DNA of 64,000 bases, from contig KV918770.1 of assembly GCA_002049455.2 (NCBI GenBank), positions 62,001-126,000 on the forward strand, in the 5' to 3' direction. The notes beneath the pieces are model-generated. The model was not told the origin of the DNA, did not search any database, and saw nothing but the letters and a program-made list of their open reading frames with translations. Position numbers and translations under genes: made by a program. The stretch's first letter is position 1. Every line of letters starts with the position of its first letter. Shown here piece after piece: positions 10,068-20,711 of this stretch. The DNA comes from Porphyra umbilicalis. Taxonomy: Eukaryota; Rhodophyta; Bangiophyceae; Bangiales; Bangiaceae.

Positions 10068-12932
10068 TCACATGTTACTAAACGGGGTGCGATAAATCAA
10101 TACATGCTTTCTGTCGTCCCGGCGTAGGGTGCCCACCACTCCGTCATCAGAAAGAAGAGGAACAAACCTCCGACGCCCTCCCAGTGCCGAAAAGCAATCC
10201 ATTCGACCACGCCTCTCCGGGAGGCCGTACTTTCCGTCCCGGTCAGCCGTAGACTTGGCCAACTCCACGTAGGCGAAAGCCATAGGCTCTCTGATGAACG
10301 CTACGGCGTAGAACAGTGCGAGCCCGTAGACAGTCACAGGGTACTCCTCCTCAGTACCTCGTCGGGTTTGGCGCTTCTCAACTAAAGAGATTTGCAAAAG
10401 GTTGTCGCGTCGCGTGCGAACCGACTTCGTGGCCGCCGAGCCGGCTATAACACCATATGACAGCTCCAATCGGAAGAACTTAATCGCCGCGATTTGATCT
10501 GGCAAGTTTGAGACTCCTTCCAAATTCAAAGCCGTCTTGAGGTGCTCCAACTCGGTATCCAGCAGTTCACACGGCACGGTGCGAGGCGGAACAAGGTGAA
10601 CTTGCTCGTCTGCATCGGGAGGAAAAGAAAACGTGCCTTTGCGACGCTTGTCTGCCCCAGTGATAGGCATTCCCGTCGCATCTGCCCATTCGTCAGGGAA
10701 AAATGTCTCGCCATAAGTCGTGATGAGCTCGGCTTGGTACTTCGCGGGAATGGCATTGGTGAGGGAGGGATGGGGCTCGCTACGTGAGCCGATGAGATCC
10801 GGAAGTGTGCCGATCAAGCGCTCCGTGGGAAACTGCCACGAGACCCACGCAGGTCCGCAGGAGCGTATGTTGGGAACGATATTCAAGAGTGCCGCAATTG
10901 GAAATTGGCACACAGGAAGACGATGGAAGCTGTTGCGGTAGACTCTGAGGTAGAACACCTCACAGACCTTCTTGAGGTGGTTGTCGGCCACTAGCAGCTC
11001 GGCTCGGCTCAGTTGTCCCGGCCGGATCAGCAGCCGACAGGCGTGGCATAGCAACATAAACATTTGGAAGTAAACGTCGGGGATGCGGCCAGAAAGGACC
11101 GCCTCACCTGTGCTGAGGATGAAGTACATCCAATCCGATGCCTTGTACGACTTTTGGTGTTCTTTGACGTCGCGAAGCGACCGCGCCTGCAACCGAGGTG
11201 TCGTCATTCTTGCGGCTCGTATCTCTCGCCCAGCCGCATCGGACGCCGCGGCGCTCATGACGAAATCATCTTGAGATGCCCCATGAATCCTCCATACGCC
11301 CGAGAAGAGGTCCCACATGAAGGGAACCACGTTGCAGAACAGAAGGTGCATGACATCGTAGGGAGCAATGCACGACCCCAGCTTTTCCGTGTATTTCAGA
11401 TGCGGGTACATGTGCTTGTGTGTCGGACTCTGCGAGCACAGAATGGAGTATCCCTTGAACCCGCAGCCCTTCCCCATCTCGTCCACCACGCTGCGCAGGA
11501 TGGGTCCTGCTCTTGCCTCCTCCACCGCCCGTACTTCATTCGCCAAACCCGTCGGAGTTCTTCGCGCCTGGTTTCCACGAATATTGAACAATGTAGCCCC
11601 TGTAGTTAGATGTTGTGGTGGGTAGTAGTACTTATTGTTCTCGTACTGAGCACCTTGAAACTTGCGATCACGATCAGGTGTCCGTCCATTGTGCCCTTTG
11701 GCATTAATGATCTTGTCAATCGCTGGCATATCGAACGTAATCTGCACCAAAAAGGCCCTGATAGTGTGTTCACCCGCCATGCCAGCGATCTTGACGCCGG
11801 GGATGCCATGGGTGAGCTGGTCGAGCTCCTCAATGATGGGATGGAGGAATGACTCGAGGTCCGCCGGCTGCTTCGGTCCTGGTGTGACGCACAAAATGAG
11901 TTGCGAAACGTTACGAGTCCGCCTTTCCGGCGCAAGGCTCATGATCGTAGCCACCACCGGCCACGCACTGAAGCCCTGCTGCCTCCATGCCTCGAACCCG
12001 TCCGTCGAGAGGCTGATGGCAAAGTCTATTACCGAAGCAAAGCAGCCGTTGGCGCGAAATTTGCGGTAGTTTTCTCCGTGATAGAAGTCAGCGTAGGGGT
12101 GGTTGCCGTCGTCACTAGCGGCGGCTTGGCGGGCGGCTTTCATCGTGGCGACCATTTCTGGTCCCAAGACTGGATCTGCCAGGATGGCCTTCAGCCACGC
12201 GATGACGGAGAAGTATTCTACCTGCTTCGCTGGTTTTCCTGCACTTGAGAAGCGGTCCTCGCCGCATTTCCAGCACTTGATATCCGACTTGTGCTCGCCC
12301 GTGAACGCGACACAGCCACCTCTGCATGCGTCGACGCGCTTCGTATGGACCGACACTGTGTCCCGCACGAGCTTGTTCAGCTTGTATGGTGTAGCGCTGA
12401 CGAGGTCACGGCGGCGCTGCCGCAACAGCGCCTCCGTCGCTTTTCTGGTTGGACCATATTGCGTTCGAGTCGCGAAGAACACTAGGTCCTTCGTAATCCC
12501 CTTAAATACTTGGACAGACACCTTGACACCATTGGTTGGCCGATTTTGGTAGATAGGGACACGTTCAGGACCTGGGCCACTTTCACCATTGCTTGGATCT
12601 TGCGCCAAGGACTCCAAATCTAGGAGGTTTTGTGCGATAGCCTCTTGCACGCCTTCTCCGTCCAGGCTACTTTCGTCTGATGTAAACCCTTCTTCCGAAT
12701 CGTCCTTTGCGCTTGAGCCAGCCGCTTCGTCGTCTTCCTCGTGCAGCGCTTCGCTTACAGAGCTGGATGAGCCGCCTGCGTCTGCCGCACCGGACGCCCC
12801 AGCGCCAGGACCATGGCTTCTCGGGCGCGCTTGGTCCGCAGCGCGGTGGTTGAAAAAAGTGCGTCGTGGCACAAACTCCCCCCCACAGCGTGGACAGGGA
12901 CACTGCCGAATGCCATCATCATCCTTATCCAT
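10068..12932 (-). CDS. tnp2-family (CACTA-like) transposase, 954 aa
   Basis: It catalyses cut-and-paste transposition of the surrounding 5.4-kb element in the nucleus. The single uninterrupted frame starts at ATG 12932 and ends at TGA 10070-10068. Seen in order: an N-terminal Cys cluster, CPCPRCGGEF, followed by RRTFFNHR (residues 11-30); an acidic Ser-rich linker (about 60-120); a second Cys set C203, C207, C220, C223 (CWKC); ISLSTDGFEAW with D311; FDMPA with D401; KGHNG; and PYDVMHLLFCN. The LSTDGF and D-x-MH-L motifs match the tnp2/Transposase_21 family of plants and fungi, and the length is usual. It is the only full-length transposase without stops here, so this element may be recent. 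Confidence 0.9.
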   Translation of the reverse strand: MDKDDDGIRQCPCPRCGGEFVPRRTFFNHRAADQARPRSHGPGAGASGAADAGGSSSSVSEALHEEDDEAAGSSAKDDSEEGFTSDESSLDGEGVQEAIAQNLLDLESLAQDPSNGESGPGPERVPIYQNRPTNGVKVSVQVFKGITKDLVFFATRTQYGPTRKATEALLRQRRRDLVSATPYKLNKLVRDTVSVHTKRVDACRGGCVAFTGEHKSDIKCWKCGEDRFSSAGKPAKQVEYFSVIAWLKAILADPVLGPEMVATMKAARQAAASDDGNHPYADFYHGENYRKFRANGCFASVIDFAISLSTDGFEAWRQQGFSAWPVVATIMSLAPERRTRNVSQLILCVTPGPKQPADLESFLHPIIEELDQLTHGIPGVKIAGMAGEHTIRAFLVQITFDMPAIDKIINAKGHNGRTPDRDRKFQGAQYENNKYYYPPQHLTTGATLFNIRGNQARRTPTGLANEVRAVEEARAGPILRSVVDEMGKGCGFKGYSILCSQSPTHKHMYPHLKYTEKLGSCIAPYDVMHLLFCNVVPFMWDLFSGVWRIHGASQDDFVMSAAASDAAGREIRAARMTTPRLQARSLRDVKEHQKSYKASDWMYFILSTGEAVLSGRIPDVYFQMFMLLCHACRLLIRPGQLSRAELLVADNHLKKVCEVFYLRVYRNSFHRLPVCQFPIAALLNIVPNIRSCGPAWVSWQFPTERLIGTLPDLIGSRSEPHPSLTNAIPAKYQAELITTYGETFFPDEWADATGMPITGADKRRKGTFSFPPDADEQVHLVPPRTVPCELLDTELEHLKTALNLEGVSNLPDQIAAIKFFRLELSYGVIAGSAATKSVRTRRDNLLQISLVEKRQTRRGTEEEYPVTVYGLALFYAVAFIREPMAFAYVELAKSTADRDGKYGLPERRGRMDCFSALGGRRRFVPLLSDDGVVGTLRRDDRKHVLIYRTPFSNM

Positions 12933-13428
12933 GAGGACGCGAGGTACGGGGCAGAATAGGTGTGAGGGGGTGGGGGGGGACGGGGTTTTCCCGCTCAGGG
13001 TGCGATGCCCCGCTCAGGGTGGGATGCGCTGGTGGATGGAACCGCCAGTGGGGGTAAGACCGGAAGGTGGGGCGCGGAACCGGCAGGCGGTAGGTGTGAA
13101 GTTACTTGGCACTGTGGTCGGGTAAAGATGGCGACGCATCCCACCGTATTTATGGGCTCTGTCTAGCTCCCCAGGTGCAGGCTGGCGACAGACGATCCCT
13201 CCCCCCAAGTGAAAGCTGCCGGGCTTGCAGTGGAAGGCAGTTCGAGGACGCTTCCAGAGCCTTCCACAATTCTCTCGAGTCCGCCCAACAATCGAGTGTC
13301 TTCGTGATGGTTCCATGATCGTTCTCCGATCCACCGGATTCCAGGCGCAGTCCTCAGGATCCCAGATTTCCTGCGGATCCCGGAACCTTCTGCCATATTT
13401 CCTGGTTATCCGAGAATGTTTTCCCGTA

Positions 13429-14945
13429 GGGCCGGAGGCGACGGCGGCAGCCGCCTGGGGCGGCGCCGGTAGCGGCTGGGGGCGGCGGTGGCAGCGGCCG
13501 GGGGCGGACGCGGCGGCCGCCGGTGGCGGTGAAGGCAGGGGGCTGCGGCATTGGCGGCAGCGGCTGGGGGCGGTGGCGGCCGGGAGAGACGGCGGCTGCA
13601 TGCAGGAGCGGCGGCGGCCTGGGGCCGCGGCGGTGGCGGATGGTGGAGGCGGCGGCGGCATTCAAGGGCGGCGGCTGCAGAGGGCGGCGTCGGCCGCCTC
13701 CGAGGAAGGCGGTGGCAACAGCCCGGGGCGGCGTCGGGAGCGGCCGGCAACGACAGAGGCGGCGGCCGGGGGCGGCGGCGGCGGCGGCCAGGGGCGGAGG
13801 CGGCGGCGGTCGGTGGCGGCGACGGCAGGGGGTAGCCGCGGTGGAGGCAGCGGCTGGGGCGGCGGCAGCGGCCGGGGGCTGCGGTTGCAGCCGCCGGGGG
13901 CGGCGGCAGAAGCCGCCAGGGGACGGGGCGACGGTGGTCGTGGGCAGCAGCCGTAGCGGCCGAGGGCGGCGGTGGTGGCTGACGGCGGCAGCGGCGGGCA
14001 CGGGCGGCGGCAGCCAGAGGCAGAGGCAGCGGCGGCATGCAGGGACGACGGCGGCAGGGGGCGGCGGTGGCTGCCACGGCGGCCGGCGGTGGCGACAGCC
14101 GGGGACGGCGACTGTGGCGGTCAGCGGCAGCGACGGCTGCAGCCGAAGGGGGGGGCGGAGACAGATGGGAGCGGCGGCGGGGGCGACCAGGAGCGGGGGT
14201 GGCGGTTGGCCGGGGCGACGGCGGCAGCAGGCGGTACCGACGGCGGCGGTGCCTCGGGGTGGCGGCGGCGGCGGCTGAGAGCGGCGGCGGCACCAGGCAG
14301 GGGCGGCGGCGGCCAGGGGCAGCGGCGGCGGCGGCCAGGGGCAGCGGCGGCTGCGGTGGTGGCCCGGGGTGACGGCGGCGGCGAATAGGGGTGGCGGTGG
14401 CGGCAGCCGGGGGCGGCGGCGGCGGCAGCCCGGGGCGGCGGCGACGCCAGACAGGGGCGGCGGCGGCTGGGGGCAGTTGGTGAAGAGGTGGTAGCCCGGG
14501 GTGGCGGCGGCGGTGGCCGGGGGCGGTGGTGGCCGCGGTGATAGCAGAGGAGGGCGGCGGTGGTAGACAGGGGCGGCGGCGGCGGCCGCCAGGCACGGCG
14601 TCGGCCGAGGGCGGCAGCCCGCGGCGTCAGCAGTTGGGGGCGGCGGCGGCCAGGGGCGATGACGAGGGTAGCCAGAGGGGATGACGGCCGCACCCGGCAT
14701 TGCCGAGAGCCAGGGGCGGGGATGGCTGGGGGGAGCGGCGGTGACTGTGGGGGTCGGCGGTGGCTGTGGGGGCGGCGGCGGCGGCAGCCTGGAGCGGCCG
14801 CGCCGCGGGGGCTGCGGCAGCCAGAGGAACTGGAAGCGGGGGATGAAGGCAGCGGGGGACGGCGGCAACCGCTACGAGGGGGGCAGCGAGGTGCAGCGGC
14901 AGCCGCTGCGGGGGCGGCGGCAGGCATACACGCGGCGCGGGTAGC
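13429..14945 (+). repeat. GGC-rich trinucleotide array, right part
   Basis: About 1.5 kb of imperfect GGC triplets, same strand sense as 7396-8011. The minus-strand 504-codon and 396-codon open frames here are runs of Pro, Arg and Ala created by the repeat. No domain is seen. Confidence 0.85.
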
Positions 14946-16110
14946 TCCCGTGCAGCAAAGGCGGCCGGCATTATGCCCAGCCGGTGGGACATATGACACG
15001 GAAATGTGGTTCCAGCACTGTGAACGATGTGATGATGCCCAGCTCGCGGGAACGTCGTAACGATATGTTCTCTGGCTTCTCGCTGTCATTCCTCTGTGCT
15101 GGACTTTTCATCGATCAGTACATTTGAATCCCTTGCGCATTCCATCTAGGACGGGGCGACGGCTGCTGTAAGGGAACCCCTCCAGTCGAGTGTACTGAGG
15201 CGACTTGATTGAAATTTGCCTTGAACTACAGTGCTCTGAGGCGTTGCAAACGGCCCACAGGACAAGTTTTCCATACACAATCGACGGGGTGCCCTTCTGC
15301 ACGCCTAGTCAAGGTGGCTCTTTTGGATTTGAAAAGCAAGATGCCATTAATGAAGTTTGCCTGAAAGCGCCGCGATTCTGGTGTGGCCTCCAGTGGCTCT
15401 GATCGACACTCTCGTGTCGGAGCGGCGATTTGGCAGCCGGTCTTCCTCGCCGCCACGACCGCTCGTCGCCGGATCATCCCGCACCGTGCTCTTGATCGCT
15501 GTGCCGCCATCCTGGCGCCTCTCCTTTCGCCCCTCATATCTCCAAGCACCTTGAGGGCCGGCCCTGGACGTCAACAACTATATGGTAAAGGAGGGTCCGC
15601 ATATAACCATGATGTGCGGTCAGCAGGACCGGACAACACGAGCTCTGCCTTCAACGAAGGCATCCCAATTACTCTGGGTTCGTTTGTTGATAGACTTGGG
15701 TGGACCGTGTTTTTTTGACATCATCGTGAGCAGCGCTCTGAGTTGAATCCAATGGTATGAAAAGAACCCATCCGACCGCTATCGGCTCGGGCAGTAAACT
15801 GCATCTTCTTCGAACTGGGCTCGTCGGATGTCATGTCTTGCGCATGAGAGCCGAAGACAGATCAGAGACTTGCGTTCACACTGGGAGTGGACTCAAGGGC
15901 ATCTCGCCTGTTGAGTAGGTGTCATGAGTTGATTGGCCCACATCCACTTCCTCAGGCAAAACTGAGGACGTGGAGGCAGTAAGTGCTATGTTTTCCAACC
16001 CCACTGCCGGCCACCGCAACCGCCAATAAAAAGCCAAATTTGTTGGACCGATCCAATCAGGTGGCTTCCTGGGCCCTGCAATCCAAAAAAGCCGCTGGAG
16101 GCGGTCTTAA
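14946..16110. other. No recognisable gene
   Basis: Mixed-composition spacer. Short frames on both strands overlap and none has a recognisable domain. Confidence 0.4.
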
Positions 16111-17740
16111 CTAGTGTCTATTCTAAAACGACCTCATTTGATCCCTTTGACCTCATTTGATTCCCTTTTTCAGCAGCTGTTTGCATGTGCTTCTCGTTGT
16201 CTGTGGTCACTTTTGACGGCAGAAATGCGCTCACCGCACTCTGTTTATCCTTGGGGCAACTCGAGGACATCCCGCTTTGAGCAATAGTTGCCCTATCAAC
16301 CTTCTTCGCGAAGCCTCGAACCGATCCCGGTGCGCACCACAACGCAACAACAGGCTCCAAAGGGCCGCTCTCGGCCCGCTTTGAGCCCCCTTTTCACAGC
16401 GCGCGAGCGCCTACGACCCCTGCCTATGTCTGCCTCCGCTCGCTCCAGTCCTCCAGCCCTTCCCCCCCCCCGGGCCCCTTCTCTACGTGGCGTTTCCGCA
16501 TTCTCCCCGCCCCGTCTCTACTTCTTCACCCGTTCCACACCCTGGCCCCCCCCCTCCACGCCTCCTCCTCCCTCCACACCTTCTCCCGCCCCCCTCGTCT
16601 CGCCCGCGGTACGGCCGAAGGCCTGGCGTCCAAGCCGCACGGCGATGCCCCTGCCGCTGCTCCCGCCGTCGCAGCGTCTTATTCTACCGATCACATCATT
16701 TGATGCAATTCGCATAATATGATGCCCTTTTTGCGTCGTCGGATACGAGAAAACGGCTGCTCTGTTGTCCATTCTCACAGCATAAATGAGTTCTGCGTAG
16801 GCTCTTTACCCTTGAGGCGGAAGGAGGTCGCTCAGTTTTCAATGTTACCCTCCCACACAGGTCATGTCGCAAGTAGGCAACCAACCATCCCGCCGTGTCC
16901 CCCCCCTCCCCCCATGTAAAGGACAATTCATGATGGGGTTGCTGGTGCCATAACGCCTTTGGTAGGCTCCTTGAACCCCTTCTATGAGTAGAGGTGCCCC
17001 TCCCGCCCCATCAGTCTGTCACGACGTTCACTGCTACCGTTTATCGGCAGGTCCTCGTTGCCAAGTGGGGAAAAATAGGGCAGAAGAGACATCTCCGGCT
17101 GAAAAGAGGAGTGAGAGAGCACAGGAAAGGTACAAAGGCGCATCTGAGGCCAGTTGAACCCGTAGGCCGGCCCAACGTGGGGGGGGGGGGGGGGGGAAGG
17201 GAGGGAAAGACACGAGTTGCGGTTTGGTCCGAAACGTGTTCACACTGACCGCTGCAGCAACGTCGGCTGCTTGAACTATGAGGCCCCACCCCCCGCGGAG
17301 GCTGCCAGGTGCATCTGGGAGTGTGTTCCGCCGGCTACGGAGCGAAACTAACAGGTTTCGACAGTCTCCGCACGTCGAACCGGACGACTGTACGGGGCTC
17401 CTCTGGTTGCCATTGCATGACCAAATCGCCGCTTTTGGGGGTTATGAAGGGGGGGGAGGATGGAAGGGCGATGCTCGACCCCGCTAGTAGATGCCATCTG
17501 AGTGTGTTTTGGCATTTTTTTTCATACTGGGGTCATCCTCAACGAACCCTCTTCTCGTTGGGCTGAGATTGCGAGAGCCAAGCTCCATAGCGTTGATGAG
17601 AACAGCAACAGCGTGCGTTCGTAGGTGCCGCAAGGCCCGCTTTCCCACTCAGATGGTCCGCAATCTCCGATTCCGCAGGACCTCATTCGATCCTCAGGCT
17701 GACCTCATTTGATCCCTTTTTCTGGTAGAATAGACACTAG
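16111..17740. mobile_element. Unclassified element with 15-bp perfect terminal inverted repeats
   Basis: It starts CTAGTGTCTATTCTA and ends with the exact reverse complement. Just inside each end sits a doubled motif GACCTCATTTGATCCCTTT (about 16130-16172 and 17683-17723), in the same orientation at both ends rather than inverted. The 1.6-kb body is C-rich near 16450-16650 and encodes nothing I recognise. No convincing target-site duplication is visible (flanks TCTTAA and GCGAGT). A non-autonomous DNA element is the likeliest reading. Confidence 0.6.
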
Positions 17741-17877
17741 GCGAGTCTGGATGAGATACTACATGCAGTGCGTCGCCGAGCGCGCCACCGCCCTGAAGGC
17801 CAGGGTATTGCACGCACGTGCCTGGAATTTCGAAGGACAGTCCCCGAGATGATCTGTGGGTCAGGATGACACTGCTT

Positions 17878-18722
17878 CAGGGATGTGGGTCGATAATTAT
17901 CACGCGATAATGATCGTCATAATTATCGCAAAATTATCGAAATCATGCCAGCACGCGCTGATAATGATCGTCGGTGGGCCACGTGTTCGCATTTAATTTG
18001 ATTAACATACATGTCATGCCGCAAGTGGAACAAGCGGATCATGGACTCGCTAAGACCGCCTCTGTCCGTCTTCTTTTCCGGAGCTCGCCTGCTCAATGCC
18101 CCTACTGCACCACAGGCATGTGCGCACCCGACCACCGCCGTGCAGGTGGGAGGAGTACTGCTCTATGCCATGCTACACTCCTGCCCGGCCGCACGCCGCG
18201 TGGCGGCGGCCGCCGCTATCGCCGTCGTGATGGTGTGTGTCGGTTCGGTGGTCGTCGCCGCCGCGTTCCCGCTCACATGCATACCATCTCTTCGCATGCT
18301 GGTCGCCATTTCTCCTCCCCCCTGCATTTCCAAGGGCAACGCCTCACACACCCCAACCCTGGTGAGGGTGTCCGTGTGGCGATCGCGGTCGGCCCACAAC
18401 CACCCCCCCTCGGACCCCCCCCCCGTCCCAAAGGCGGCGGCGGCCGCCGCTCGAGCTGTCCCCCCCGTCGTCCCAAATGACGGCGAGCACGTGCCGCGCG
18501 GTGGAGGCGGCGGCCCACCCCCATAGGCATCGTGTGCAGGGGCGCGAGAGACGCACTCAAAGAGAACTAACAGGCTGTTAGACGAGACATGATTCAGGTC
18601 GTCAATCAAGTACTTTCAGAAGAAGTCGGGCTGATGGTGTCTGTAACCATGAACGATAATTATCAATAATTATGGAGAAAAGACACCATCAATGATGATT
18701 TCGTCGAAATCTTACAACCCTG
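17878..18722. mobile_element. Non-autonomous hAT element (845 bp)
   Basis: It is flanked by a perfect 8-bp target duplication CACTGCTT (17870-17877 and 18723-18730), the hAT signature. The ends are CAGGGATGTGG on the left and, as reverse complement, CAGGGTTGTAAG on the right. AT-rich ATAATTATC-type motifs cluster inside both ends (17890-17945 and 18655-18675). The GC-rich centre has open frames on both strands; none shows a hAT domain. Confidence 0.88.
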
Positions 18723-18928
18723 CACTGCTTCTGGAACGATCCCAGAATCAGTCCCGAAGTTGATCCATAGAACCAGTCCAGAAACTGTAGGGATGAACTG
18801 CCCAATCACAGGGGTAACTCGAGATTCATGCAATCTGAAGTATACGATATTCGTCGATCCACGGGACTGTTGTGCACATGACCCTCCGAATCATGCTGAT
18901 GCCATCTCACGTAAGCTTTGCGTGGCTA

Positions 18929-19552
18929 TGGTGCGTGTCCCAAAAATGAGACATCGCGATTTTTTCTTTTTTTCTCGGCCCACTGGCCTTCTGCAACGGT
19001 CCGATAATGTAATGTGACCCACTCGGTCCCACTGTGCAGAACGGCCCCTGACAGGGTTAGCGGAGGCGGCACCTCCTGACGTGTCATGGGGTATAGTGTC
19101 ATTCATTGCAGCTTCGACAGGTGACGACCACGCGCCCCAATCAAATGCACGGATACTAGAGCAGGCATGTGCTGACAGTTCGTGCACGAAGAAAAGGGCA
19201 CGACCTTACCAATAAAAACGTGAAAAAGACCCCCATGTAGCCCCCTGTGAAGAAAACACAATTTGGGACACCCCTCATTGAGGGTCCAGTTAGCACATGA
19301 GCTTTGGCGTTGCAAACCGGTCACCCCAAGAACCTGAAAAAGACTGGCTCCAAGATCGGGGCTATCTGAGAGGTCCACAGAACAGTGCCCACAGGCGGGT
19401 ACTAAGGAGTTGTCAGCCAAGAACGCGTCGGGCGAGGCTCTTTCCATGGAGGCCAGTCGAGAATTTTCTCGTACCCCACCCCACCTGCCCCCGTGCAGTG
19501 ATGTGTCAGTCCTTCAGAAAACGCGCATGTCTCATTTTTGGGACACGCACCA
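18929..19552. mobile_element. TA-flanked MITE (copy 2, 624 bp)
   Basis: Full-length relative of 1301-1923. The left end TGGTGCGTGTCCCAAAAATG and the matching inverted right end are flanked by TA at 18927-18928 and 19553-19554. Internal landmarks such as TTTCTCGGCCCA and GGGGCTATCTGAGAGGTCCA occur at matching positions in both copies. No transposase is encoded. Confidence 0.9.
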
Positions 19553-20016
19553 TATCTCAAAACATTCTTTCGCGTCTACTCGTTATAGATTTACAAGCCA
19601 GCACATTTAGAACTATCCTTGCGATGAAATACCGACCCGCAGTGTGGCAGGACCTTGCTGTGCGTTCAGAGCGGAGGGACTTAATTCGTCTTGGATGAGT
19701 GAAAGCCGCTAAGTTTCTGACACGACACTTCGGAGGCTGGACGCTCGCCACGCGTCCACTCGTCGGAGCCGGCTTGCCGAGATTGGGTGTCTGGGAAGGG
19801 CCAAAACCGTGACAGGTCGCGTACACTGGACCTGCTGTACTCATTCGGCAATTGGTCACCCGTCCAACAAAGGCCGAAAGATCGACGCTGCTGCCCCCAT
19901 TAGACTAGTAGGATTGGGCTCTGAGCTCAGAGCCCCGCCGATGGCTTCTTGCTGTGCCTCCACGATTTGAGGCCGGCAGACAGGTGCGTGCCGCTGGACC
20001 AGTGGTCAATCACGGG
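19553..20016. other. No recognisable gene
   Basis: Unique spacer between the MITE and the Harbinger-like element. No domain is seen. Confidence 0.4.
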
Positions 20017-20297
20017 CCTGAGGCCCGTTCGCAGTTGCAAACCGTGTGACGGTATACCGGCGTGACGGCGGTATATATCTGCGAAAGGCCTTTGGCGTAC
20101 CTTCTCGCACATGAAATCAAGTACACAATTGTTTTCGTAGAGACGCAGGATTTCTATCGTCATCAGTCGCGGACAAGACCGACAGTCGAACCATCCACCG
20201 ACCGCCATGCTGCTGTTGTGCGGGGGTTGTACATTACAGTCCGAGTATCTTTTTGTGACCCACTCAATACACAACCACTCGCGTTTCTTTTTCCCAT

Positions 20298-20711
20298 GTG
20301 CGGGCTCGTTACGGTCCCCACTTTGAGCGCGCAGTGTGCATGTCTGACGGCGCGTTTCATGCCTTGGTGGGCATTTTGCGCCCTTGCTTACCCCGCCGCG
20401 GTCTCTTCGTCGAGGTCCGCACAGCTTTGGCCCTGCGCTACATGAGTGGCGGCAGCTACGTTGACATGTGCGCCGTTTTCGGCGTGCACTCGGCAAGTGT
20501 CCACCGCCATTGTGGTCAGCTACCGTTCGCGCGCCGCGATGGGTGTTCCCAACGGAAGGGGGGTGGGGGGGAACGGTGTGCAGTTTGAAAGGGCGGCGGG
20601 TGGGGAGGGTTGCAGCGAACAGTGCCATGCAGCGCGGTGTGCGTCTCGAGTGGGCTGCGGGGTCGACTTCTCAGGCATGTTCGCAGCGGCGTGAGTCGCC
20701 ACACCGGTCAG
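20298..20711 (+). pseudogene. PIF/Harbinger transposase N-terminal fragment
   Basis: The frame reads HFERAVCMSDGAFHALVGIL, then RPCLP, then ALALRYMSGGSYVDMCAVFG followed by VHSASVHRHC. This is the helix-turn-helix lead-in region found before the DDE_4 domain of Harbinger transposases (a FxRxFRM-like strip, then LALRYLAxGSY...FGVSxSTV). It loses similarity after about 20515, and the hAT insertion at 20712 follows. The catalytic D-D-E part is missing, so it cannot act on its own. The upstream part (20062-20297) may belong to the same gene but is not recognisable. Confidence 0.7.

Larger units (their letters stand above)
8012..13428 (-). mobile_element. tnp2/CACTA-like DNA transposon (5.4 kb)
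   Basis: The left end TACGGGAAAATATTCCAGGA (8012) and the right end (reverse complement TACGGGAAAACATTCTCGGA, ending 13428) are terminal inverted repeats. Subterminal GGATATCC/GGATCCCGG-like motifs occur at both sides. Inside are a tnp2-type transposase (10068-12932) and a second gene (8369-9313), both on the minus strand, the two-gene layout common in CACTA elements. The flanks on both sides are GGC array. I could not settle the target-site duplication. The ends do not begin CACTA, so superfamily membership rests on the transposase. Confidence 0.8.

Noticed and set aside
13354..14868. 504-codon Pro/Arg-rich minus-strand frame (and similar frames at 7208-8050, 24069-26349 and 40485-42169)
   Set aside because: They are created by GC-rich triplet arrays that lack TA-containing stops. 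Equally long frames are open on both strands and no domain is visible.
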